The position numbers and the translations under genes were made by a program. A DNA stretch of 56,534 nucleotides. It comes from a virus. The stretch's first letter is position 1; the number at the start of each line of letters is the position of its first letter. Positions 34,690 through 42,175 of this stretch are shown piece after piece. The stretch lies in the IMG/VR virus record IMGVR_UViG_3300033571_009162, positions 1-56,534 of that record; one strand, 5' to 3'. Below the pieces are notes generated by a model. That model worked only from the letters and a program-made list of their open reading frames with translations. It ran no database searches and had not been told where the DNA came from.

Positions 34690-36968
34690 ATAGCCCAGAA
34701 ATTGAATCAATCATTGAGCAAGCCGTTTCTTTGGCAAAACAAAGAAGTCACGAATATTGCACAATCGAACATCTTTTGTTAGCACTAGTTACGTATTCTC
34801 CTTTTAGACGTTGTATCGATAATTTTGGTGTCGAAACGGACACACTAATTCAGGAGCTTACTCACTATGTCGATAATTTAAATTCAATACAAATTAAAGA
34901 TAATTTGGGCCAAGAAATAAATCCTCGAAAAACAAATTCGTTGGAACGTGTAATGAATCGAAGCATTACACAAGTTTTATTTACAGGTAGAAAAGTTGTA
35001 ACTACAGTAGACCTATATCTAAGTATTGCAAGTGAAACAAATAGTCACGCACACTATTTTCTTATGAAATACGGTCTGACTAAAAATGAATTCATTCCTT
35101 TCTGGCAAAAGAATTATAAGAACGGTGAAGCTTCAAGCAAATTGTCAGATTCACAAGCTAATGAAATACTAGAAGAATATACAATTAATCTTTCTGAACT
35201 AGCACGTACTCAGAAACTTGAACCACTCATAGGTAGAAATACTGAATTGAATGACATTATTAATGTCCTTGCTAAACGTTTCAAATCAAATGTATTGATG
35301 GTAGGTGATCCGGGTGTCGGTAAAACTGCTATCGCCGAAGGTCTAGCACAATTAATTGTAGATGGACATGTTCCGGAATTTCTATTAGAACATGAAGTTT
35401 ATAGTGTAGAAATTGGTAGCTTGTTAGCTGGTTCAAAATATCGCGGTGACTTTGAAGAAAAAATCAAAGCTATCATCGAAGCACTTAACACAAAGAAAAA
35501 AGCCATCCTGTTTATTGACGAAGCACACACAATGAAAGGTGCTGGTTCAGCAAATAACGGGTCAGTAGACTTTGCAAATATGATTAAACCTGCAATCACT
35601 AAGGGTACACTAAAAGTGATTGCTAGTACAACATGGGAAGAGTTTTACGAAAGTTTCGAAAAGGATCGTGCATTAATGCGTAGATTCTATCGTGTAGGAA
35701 TTGACGAACCTAGTCAGGAAAGCACAATTAAAATCTTGAAAGGGTTAAGCATTCGCCTAAACGAATTCCATAATGTAAACATTACGGATGAAGCAATTAC
35801 ATCTGCGGTAGAAAATGCAACTCGATATATTCACGACCGTAAAAATCCTGACAAATCAATTGATTTACTTGACGCAGCATGTGCGAAACAAAGAGTATTA
35901 GAAAACAAAGGCGTTGACATTACTAAAGAATTAATCTATGAACAAGTAGAAAGAATGGCAGGTGTCAGTGCAGATAAACTAAATGAAAATAGTTATGAGA
36001 GAATTGCCGAACTTGAGCATAATGTAAAAGATAAACTTTATGGTCAAGAAAGCGCAGTCGATCAAGTATTAGAAAGAATTTATGTAAGTTTTGCTGGTAT
36101 TGGTACACAAACGAAACCAATGGCAAGCTTCTTATTTTTAGGTCCTACAGGTACAGGTAAAACAGAACTAGCTAGATTAATTAGTAAAAATTTAGATATG
36201 CCGTTATTGAAGTATGATATGAGTGAATACTCTGAAAAATTTAATGTTAGTGCATTGCTAGGTGCGCCCCCTGGATATGTAGGATATGGTGAAGGTAGTT
36301 TAGGTGGTGGAAAACTAATAAATGATTTAAGTAAAAATCCACACAGTGTATTACTATTTGATGAAGTAGAAAAGGCACACCCTGATATTTTTAATATCTT
36401 TTTGCAACTACTTGACGATGGTAAAGTGACTGGCACAAATGGTAAAGAAGTCAATGCTAAAAACTGTATTGTTATCATGACCAGTAATTTGGGAGCAAGT
36501 GACAGTGAAAGAAATGCTATTGGTTTTGGATCGCAAGAAAAGACAGGTGAAGATGACAAAGCTCTTAAAGAGTTTTTCAAACCCGAATTCAGAAATCGTA
36601 TAGATTTAGTTTGTAAGTTTAACAAGCTTGATACATTAGCAATTAAGAAAATTGTTATTAAGTTTACTGAGGATCTTAAAAAGTCATTGAAAAACGTTCA
36701 CGACATTACATTGAATTTGAGTGAGCCAGTTGTTGACTATCTTGCAGAACATGGGTATGATAAAAAGATGGGAGCAAGACCGTTAGCTAGAAAAATTGAT
36801 GAACTTATCAGGGTACCTTTGAGTAAAAAAATCTTGTTTGAGAGAATCAAAAATGCTACAATCAACACTCACATAGAAAACGATAAGATTTTATTTGATG
36901 TCCAACCTAAATTAACAGCAAGCGTGGGAGAAGATGGAATTATTACAGTTGACACAGACGCCAAGTAA
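34686..36968 (+). CDS. ClpA-type AAA+ unfoldase with ClpP-docking loop
   Basis: At 760 aa it has the full ClpA layout: an N-domain (1-145, CTIEHLLLALV), D1 with Walker A GDPGVGKT (207-214), Walker B ILFIDEA, then D2 with GPTGTGKT (486-493), LLFDEVEKAHPDIF and C-terminal sensor 2 GARPLARKI. No ClpB-type coiled-coil middle insert is seen. In D2, ERNAIGFGSQ puts I612-G613-F614 at the position of the ClpA IGL loop that docks on ClpP. It probably delivers proteins to host ClpP, as no clpP is in the window. It is coupled to dnaJ. Confidence 0.93.
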   Translation: MNSPEIESIIEQAVSLAKQRSHEYCTIEHLLLALVTYSPFRRCIDNFGVETDTLIQELTHYVDNLNSIQIKDNLGQEINPRKTNSLERVMNRSITQVLFTGRKVVTTVDLYLSIASETNSHAHYFLMKYGLTKNEFIPFWQKNYKNGEASSKLSDSQANEILEEYTINLSELARTQKLEPLIGRNTELNDIINVLAKRFKSNVLMVGDPGVGKTAIAEGLAQLIVDGHVPEFLLEHEVYSVEIGSLLAGSKYRGDFEEKIKAIIEALNTKKKAILFIDEAHTMKGAGSANNGSVDFANMIKPAITKGTLKVIASTTWEEFYESFEKDRALMRRFYRVGIDEPSQESTIKILKGLSIRLNEFHNVNITDEAITSAVENATRYIHDRKNPDKSIDLLDAACAKQRVLENKGVDITKELIYEQVERMAGVSADKLNENSYERIAELEHNVKDKLYGQESAVDQVLERIYVSFAGIGTQTKPMASFLFLGPTGTGKTELARLISKNLDMPLLKYDMSEYSEKFNVSALLGAPPGYVGYGEGSLGGGKLINDLSKNPHSVLLFDEVEKAHPDIFNIFLQLLDDGKVTGTNGKEVNAKNCIVIMTSNLGASDSERNAIGFGSQEKTGEDDKALKEFFKPEFRNRIDLVCKFNKLDTLAIKKIVIKFTEDLKKSLKNVHDITLNLSEPVVDYLAEHGYDKKMGARPLARKIDELIRVPLSKKILFERIKNATINTHIENDKILFDVQPKLTASVGEDGIITVDTDAK

Positions 36969-37647
36969 TGGCATAGATTTTATAGAATCACGTTCAAACT
37001 TATTTTATAACAAATATCAATACAAGGCAAGTTTCTATCTATCCGGATTACCTCTTCTTTGGTTCTGCAATACTAAAGAAGAGGTACTTCAAAAGTATGA
37101 AAAGAATCCTAAAAGATTTAAGGGTGCTGATATTGATAGTATAGTAAGAGTTTTTGATTGGTTAACTATACAGAATAAGAAGCCTGAAAAAGAGTTCACA
37201 AAACGAATGGAAGCTAATTCCATGTCGGTTTTTTCAAATGATTTGAATTTCTTAAAAACCTTAGAATCAATCAATGTAAAAATATTATACACAGAGGTAG
37301 ACTTGTCAATACCTCAGGGTACAAAATATTTTAAAAATAAACCAAAACATAACTATAGAGTGCATTTAAAATCTAAGCGTGTTTCCGATGATTTTGCATT
37401 AAAATTGGGTACTTGGTTTGATAGATACAAAGGAACGGATACAGTAATTGCTCCTAGTGCCGCTCTAAAAGAATGGGTAGATTCAGCCAAATCACTACAA
37501 AAATCCGGATATGGATCTAGCTGGAGATTAAGATATAGTAGTAGTCACTACTTTTTTGACTATGACAATGAAAGCACCCTGATGCTGTTTATGATAATGT
37601 TTGACAGTATGATAAGCAGAAAATACAAACTAGAGAAACGCCCATAA
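36934..37647 (+). CDS. Unknown 237 aa protein
   Basis: It starts inside the end of clpA (35-base overlap in another frame) with GGGAG just before the ATG. The protein is soluble, with a helical middle (RVFDWLTIQNKK) and a C-terminal part rich in Tyr/Ser (GSSWRLRYSSSHYFFDYDNE). No named motif is seen. The overlap suggests co-translation with the unfoldase, possibly as a substrate adaptor, but that is speculation. Confidence 0.72.
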   Translation: MELLQLTQTPSNGIDFIESRSNLFYNKYQYKASFYLSGLPLLWFCNTKEEVLQKYEKNPKRFKGADIDSIVRVFDWLTIQNKKPEKEFTKRMEANSMSVFSNDLNFLKTLESINVKILYTEVDLSIPQGTKYFKNKPKHNYRVHLKSKRVSDDFALKLGTWFDRYKGTDTVIAPSAALKEWVDSAKSLQKSGYGSSWRLRYSSSHYFFDYDNESTLMLFMIMFDSMISRKYKLEKRP

Positions 37648-37652
37648 GTCAG

Positions 37653-37680
37653 ATAAATACTCTATACAATGGAGTATTTA
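37653..37680 (+). promoter_or_regulatory. Late promoter in a hairpin covering the ribosome site
   Basis: ATAAATA is at 37653-37659. TAAATACTC (37654-37662) pairs with GAGTATTTA (37672-37680) over 9 bp, loop TATACAATG. The right arm takes in most of the GGAG site (37671-37674) before ATG 37683. Late mRNA should start near 37665, in the loop, and so escape the hairpin. Confidence 0.7.
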
Positions 37681-37682
37681 CC

Positions 37683-37850
37683 ATGGCAAAAATAGTCGAA
37701 GATGTACTAGTTATAAAATTTAGTAAAATAGTCAAGGATCATGATAGCGATAACGTAGGGATCGCTACTTCTGAAATACAATCTGCTTTAGAACAAGTTG
37801 CCCAAGAACTTGCTGGCAACGGCGTAATCGTTGAAGTGGTGAAAGCATAA
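37683..37850 (+). CDS. Small conserved-type protein, 55 aa
   Basis: The frame runs MAKIVEDVLVIKFSKIVKD to EVVKA with its own late box and GGAG site, and its stop shares a base with the next ATG. The pattern is a beta-alpha-beta mini-fold with an acidic loop (KDHDSDN). I recall similar 55-60 aa proteins starting MAKIVED in T4-like marine phages, of unknown role. Confidence 0.75.
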   Translation: MAKIVEDVLVIKFSKIVKDHDSDNVGIATSEIQSALEQVAQELAGNGVIVEVVKA

Positions 37851-38197
37851 TGGCCCAATCCACCACAGAACTTTTGTTTCCACAAACATCCTATACTAAT
37901 CAATCATTGGTTAGAGGGGTAAAAAAGCCGGCAGCTGCCTATTACTTAGGTAATGCAGATTTACAAACTGTTACTTGGAATATTACCTCGCTTACAGCAA
38001 CGATTGTCATACAAGCGACATTAGCTACGAATCCGGCAGAAGACACGGACAATGATTGGTTCCCTGTATACACGTTAGTTTGCAACAATCTCACACAGAT
38101 AAGCTATACCAATGTTACTGGAAACTTTGTTTGGTTAAGAGCAAAGATACAAGGTTGGAGTCAAGGTGTTGTGAATAATGTTAAGGTAACATATTAA
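37850..38197 (+). CDS. Small beta-rich structural protein, 115 aa
   Basis: The protein is almost entirely beta-pattern (NADLQTVTWNITSLTATIVI, FVWLRAKIQGWSQGVV) with no charged clusters, as in small virion decoration or tail-tip domains. It shares one base with the preceding gene. It lies before a nucleotidyltransferase fusion in a late block. No specific family is recognised. Confidence 0.7.
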   Translation: MAQSTTELLFPQTSYTNQSLVRGVKKPAAAYYLGNADLQTVTWNITSLTATIVIQATLATNPAEDTDNDWFPVYTLVCNNLTQISYTNVTGNFVWLRAKIQGWSQGVVNNVKVTY

Positions 38198-38198
38198 A

Positions 38199-39851
38199 AT
38201 GAAAGTCATTGCTGTATATCCAGGTAGGTTTCATCCTTTTCATAAGGGTCATGCTCAAAGTTTCAAACAACTAGCAGATTCTTTTGGTTTAAAAAATACT
38301 TACCTTGCACTAAGTCAAAAGCAAGAAATGCCTAAAAGTCCTTTTAGTGCAAGTGACCGTGCTAAAATGGCAATGGCGTTAGGTATTCCTAAAGAAAACA
38401 TTATTAGTGTTAAAAATACTTACGGCGGCGACGAGTATATTCAAAGATTTGAACAAGCAGGATTGGATCCTAATCAAACTGCTTTAGTGTTTGGTGTAAG
38501 TGCCAAAGACATGGACGAAGATCCTAGATTTAGTTTTGCACCAAAGAAAGATGGCAACCCAAGTTACCTACAACCATATGGTAATAACTTGCAGCCAATG
38601 ACTAAACATGCATATGTAACAACTACAGATGTAGGTGAATTCCCTGTCGCAGGTACAGTCATGCGTGATGCTAGTGCTATACGGGCTGCATACATGAAGG
38701 GCAATGAAAAAACTAGAAATAAAATACTTTCAGATTTATATGGTTCAAAAGCAGCTAAATTATTGAAACCAATATTTGATAGCAACTTACAGTTAACAGA
38801 AAACTTTTATAATAAACTAAAACAGCTAAAACAAAAACTTGCAGAGGCTCATCCAAAATCAGTAGATTTAGAACCTCACGCTAATCAATTAAATGAATTA
38901 GCTCCCGGTGGTGAGTTTGGCGGAGGTGCAAGTTATTTCTTAACTATAGCTAGGGCTTGGTACTATCACGACCTAGCTGAATTAGGAAGATTATCAAAAC
39001 AGGGTAAATTAAAAAGTCCCCTACAGCATATAATGAATGCGCAAATGGCTGTAGAAAAGATGCTAGATAAAGGCATTATGGCACCAGACGGTGTAAAAAG
39101 AAAATATATCATAGACTATAACGCAAATTATGATGGTGTCATAATTTATAGCAATGACTATTATGAATATTCTGATTACGACGAAACAGGTAATACGATA
39201 GATGAGCGTACCGGTAAACCATGGGGAGAATATGACTACATGGAGTTTAACGATGACCAACTAAAATCTGGTATTTTAGAAGGTGAGGTACTACAATTCA
39301 AACCTAAAAAACAACTCACTTGGCAGGACTTACCAAAAGAAGTATTAAATTTAGCAAATGACTGGTTTTGGAATGAAGAAGAAGCAATGGGTTTAGATGC
39401 AGTACTTGATCCAAAAGGTTATGGATCAGGTCCTAAAAACTTAGATTTACACCTTAAGGCTAAATTACAAACTTTAGGATATCCTAAAATTGATATTGAT
39501 GATGAATATGAAAATGTTTTACTCACAACTAAAACAGGACAAGTAATACCATTATCAATCGATGATGCACAAAGTTTTAGCGGTTGGGCGCAGGGCACTA
39601 ATACATATACTGAAGGTTTAGTCCTACAACCAGATGACTTAGTTGACATTTATATTAAAGGAAAAACTGCTAAGGGTAATAATCTATCCGCTAAAATAGG
39701 TCAAGGTGTTCCAAATAAACATGTTTTAAAATACATTGATTTTCTCGCTAAAAAATATAGAGTAAATCCTAGTGCTATTGTGTATGGACCAAGTTCTGTA
39801 AACCGCGCTGTAGCAGAAAATAACAAAGAAGATTATTTAGAAGAAAAATAA
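38199..39851 (+). CDS. Nucleotidyltransferase (HxGH) fused to phage modules
   Basis: Residues 1-190 form an NMNAT/cytidylyltransferase-like domain: VYPGRFHPFHKGHAQSF with H15xGH18, SASDRAKMAMALGIP, and the later VMRDASAIRAAYM in place of the ISSTxxR motif. Such enzymes transfer a nucleotide from ATP or CTP. From about residue 200 the protein continues through KLAEAHPKS and QLNELAPGG, both (L)xE sites, into unrelated acidic, Tyr-rich modules (YYEYSDYDETGN) and a final small domain (VDIYIKGKTAKGN). It reads as an enzyme fused to several modules that may be cut apart. Substrate is unknown. Confidence 0.82.
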   Translation: MKVIAVYPGRFHPFHKGHAQSFKQLADSFGLKNTYLALSQKQEMPKSPFSASDRAKMAMALGIPKENIISVKNTYGGDEYIQRFEQAGLDPNQTALVFGVSAKDMDEDPRFSFAPKKDGNPSYLQPYGNNLQPMTKHAYVTTTDVGEFPVAGTVMRDASAIRAAYMKGNEKTRNKILSDLYGSKAAKLLKPIFDSNLQLTENFYNKLKQLKQKLAEAHPKSVDLEPHANQLNELAPGGEFGGGASYFLTIARAWYYHDLAELGRLSKQGKLKSPLQHIMNAQMAVEKMLDKGIMAPDGVKRKYIIDYNANYDGVIIYSNDYYEYSDYDETGNTIDERTGKPWGEYDYMEFNDDQLKSGILEGEVLQFKPKKQLTWQDLPKEVLNLANDWFWNEEEAMGLDAVLDPKGYGSGPKNLDLHLKAKLQTLGYPKIDIDDEYENVLLTTKTGQVIPLSIDDAQSFSGWAQGTNTYTEGLVLQPDDLVDIYIKGKTAKGNNLSAKIGQGVPNKHVLKYIDFLAKKYRVNPSAIVYGPSSVNRAVAENNKEDYLEEK

Positions 39852-39899
39852 TCACACCCTGTTTCCTATGTAAATAATCATATACTTTATGAGGATTAC

Positions 39900-40835
39900 A
39901 TGGCTACTAAAAAACCAACAAAGAAAACCGTACCTGTAGAAAAGGTACAAGAAATTGCAGAAAATCAAGGTGAAAATCAAGAACAACAAAAACCTGGTCC
40001 CGGTCAGGTTCAAGTAGATGTAGATTATCTACGAACCACTAGAGTTCATATTGCTATGCCATGCTATGGTGGTATGCTCACTGAATCAACATTTATGAGT
40101 TTTATCAAGTGGGCAAATACAGCAAGACAGTTGGGAATTGACTGGACTTTAGAAACTATGGTCAACGAAAGTTTGATCAGCCGCGCACGTAACACACTTA
40201 CAGCAAAGTTTTTAGATCAACAAGAATCAACACACTTATTCTTTGTTGATGCTGACATTGGTTGGGAGCCATGGCATCTATTAGTATTGTTAAATCGTCA
40301 AGTTGATGTTATTGGTGGATTGTACCCCATGAAGACTATGCCAATCAAGTGGGTAGTGAATGGATTCGAAGGTGCTGAAGAAGGACCAGACGGATTACAA
40401 GAAGTCAGTAAAGCAGGTACAGGATTCTTGTTAATGAAGAAAGATGTATTTCAGAAACTTAATAGTCACCCAGCTGTAAAGCCTTACAAGAATGACATTG
40501 GTCTTGATCCAAAATATGACCAACATCTAAAAACTTATTTTGATACAGCAGTTCGTCAGGGACGTTACTATAGTGAAGACTGGACATTCTGTGAAAACTG
40601 GCGTGACCTAGGTGGAAAAGTTTGGGTCGATAAGCGTGTCTTGCTACGTCATTCAGGAAGCTATGTTTTCTGTATGGAGAACCAAGAACACTTGATGAAC
40701 ACTATTGGTCCTATGTACACTGAGGAACTGAAGAAACGTCAAAGTGAACAATCACAACAAGTTCCAGCTGTAGCTGCCCCAGTTGATGCTGCTTCAGAAA
40801 ATCAACCTAAAAAAACAGCTAATAGAAAAAAATAA
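39900..40835 (+). CDS. Glycosyltransferase-like protein (GT-A fold)
   Basis: After a charged linker (1-40) the domain VHIAMPCYGGMLTESTFMSF, NESLISRARNTLTAKFLD, HLFFVDADIGWEP with D117xD119, and later YSEDWTFCENWRDLGGKVWV resembles GT-A transferases that bind a nucleotide-sugar through a DxD and metal. It may decorate DNA, virion or host surface; sequence alone cannot say. The tail is Ala/Lys-rich. A terminator follows. Two near-late-box sequences before the gene are not clear. Confidence 0.78.
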   Translation: MATKKPTKKTVPVEKVQEIAENQGENQEQQKPGPGQVQVDVDYLRTTRVHIAMPCYGGMLTESTFMSFIKWANTARQLGIDWTLETMVNESLISRARNTLTAKFLDQQESTHLFFVDADIGWEPWHLLVLLNRQVDVIGGLYPMKTMPIKWVVNGFEGAEEGPDGLQEVSKAGTGFLLMKKDVFQKLNSHPAVKPYKNDIGLDPKYDQHLKTYFDTAVRQGRYYSEDWTFCENWRDLGGKVWVDKRVLLRHSGSYVFCMENQEHLMNTIGPMYTEELKKRQSEQSQQVPAVAAPVDAASENQPKKTANRKK

Positions 40836-40860
40836 CACTATTTTCTGTTCTGTCTACAAG

Positions 40861-40885
40861 AGGCTGTCATATGACAGCCTTTTTT
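40861..40885 (+). terminator. Intrinsic terminator
   Basis: AGGCTGTCAT followed by its exact inverse ATGACAGCCT (40861-40880), then TTTTT. It ends the transcript of the glycosyltransferase-like gene. The ATG at 40871 lies in this stem and is not a start. Confidence 0.93.
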
Positions 40886-40886
40886 C

Positions 40887-40893
40887 ATAAATA
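40887..40893 (+). promoter_or_regulatory. Late promoter box abutting the 40898 gene
   Basis: CATAAATAC, then CTCT, then ATG at 40898. Only 4 nt separate the box from the start codon and there is no ribosome site, so a leaderless late mRNA is predicted. Confidence 0.65.
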
Positions 40894-40897
40894 CTCT

Positions 40898-42163
40898 ATG
40901 AACCTTAAAGAATTACACAATTTTAAACTAAGTGACGCAATACATTTCCGTCGCCAACTAAATCCAGCTATTTTTGACGGCGATTCGATGAATCCCAAAA
41001 TCAGAAAACAACTACTACTAATTGCAGAAGATTTTATTGAGCATTTGGGAATACGTGATATAGATGTTAAAGATATCACCTTATCCGGTAGTAATGCTGC
41101 GTATACATACACTAAACACAGCGATATTGACCTTCATATTTTAGTAGATATGAACCAATATAAAGATGATGATGTTTATAGAGAATTCTTCCACGCTAAG
41201 AAAACAATTTACAACGATGAACACAATATAACAATAAAGGGATATGACGTTGAATTGTATGTTCAGGATACTAATCAACCTGTAATTAGTTTGGGAGAAT
41301 ACTCAGTTTTAAATGACAAATGGTTAAGATTACCTAGAAAAAGAAAAGCTGAACTTGATCAAATGGCAGCAAAACTTAAGTTTGAAAAACTAGCTAGATT
41401 ATCTGAATATGCTATGAAGTCTGACAATTTAGAAAAAATTCTACGAGTTTTAAAAACAATTAAAAAATATCGTCAAGCAGGGTTAGATTTAAACGGAGAA
41501 TTTGGTCCTGAAAATTTAGCATTTAAAGCATTGCGTAGTCAAGGGGTAATACAGAACTTATATGACAGAATGCATAATTTACACAGTAAAGAACTAAGCT
41601 TACCTAAAACTAAGACATTAGTTGAAAAAGATAACATTAAAGGTAAGTTAGCAAAAGAATATAAAAAATATGTAACAGACGAAGATTATCATCCAAATGA
41701 TACGCCACCGGGTCCTGAGTTTAAACCTACTATGCCAAAAGGTACAGTACGAGTAGACGTAAGTGATGTATATGATTGGTATAAATTAGGACAGCATATC
41801 AGTAACTTAAAAGGATTGGGTAAGCACGACTTTGGTAAAGGTCCACCTAGTACTATTTTCTCATTTGGCAGTGAAGATGAAGAACACGAATACATTAAAG
41901 ACTTAGAAAATACTGGATTAACTACAACAGACATTGACCCTGTTGATCCAAATCAACCCAAAGGTATGAAGCGTCAAAAAACTGACCCCACATATAATGT
42001 AAATGAAGTCAGTGGATATATTCCTAGCGAAAAAGAAAAGAACGATCCCAGATTTAAAACAGCATTAACAGTTGATGTTAAGCCAGATCAAATTAAAAAA
42101 AATGCAAAAGCATTTGGTTTTAAAACAAGTAGAGCAGGCATACCGCCCTTGCTAAGAAAATAA
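40898..42163 (+). CDS. Pol-beta-type nucleotidyltransferase fused to phage modules
   Basis: The start at 40898 (MNLKELHNFKLS) is preferred to 40871, which lies in the terminator stem. Residues 58-85 hold the pol-beta NTase motif: LSGSNAAYTYTKHSDIDLHIL with G64-S65 and D76-x-D78. A third Asp probably lies in KGYDVELYV near residue 116. Such enzymes transfer nucleotides to RNA, protein or small molecules. After residue 250 come two modules, VYDWYKLGQHISNLKGLGKH and GYIPSEKEKNDPRFKTALTV, which I recall as shuffled modules of marine T4-like phages. The target is unknown. Confidence 0.8.
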   Translation: MNLKELHNFKLSDAIHFRRQLNPAIFDGDSMNPKIRKQLLLIAEDFIEHLGIRDIDVKDITLSGSNAAYTYTKHSDIDLHILVDMNQYKDDDVYREFFHAKKTIYNDEHNITIKGYDVELYVQDTNQPVISLGEYSVLNDKWLRLPRKRKAELDQMAAKLKFEKLARLSEYAMKSDNLEKILRVLKTIKKYRQAGLDLNGEFGPENLAFKALRSQGVIQNLYDRMHNLHSKELSLPKTKTLVEKDNIKGKLAKEYKKYVTDEDYHPNDTPPGPEFKPTMPKGTVRVDVSDVYDWYKLGQHISNLKGLGKHDFGKGPPSTIFSFGSEDEEHEYIKDLENTGLTTTDIDPVDPNQPKGMKRQKTDPTYNVNEVSGYIPSEKEKNDPRFKTALTVDVKPDQIKKNAKAFGFKTSRAGIPPLLRK

Positions 42164-42175
42164 GGATAATAAAAA

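Noticed and set aside
40871-40897. Upstream start of the NTase gene
   Set aside because: The ATG is part of a perfect terminator stem and upstream of the late box; the MNLKELH start at 40898 fits better.
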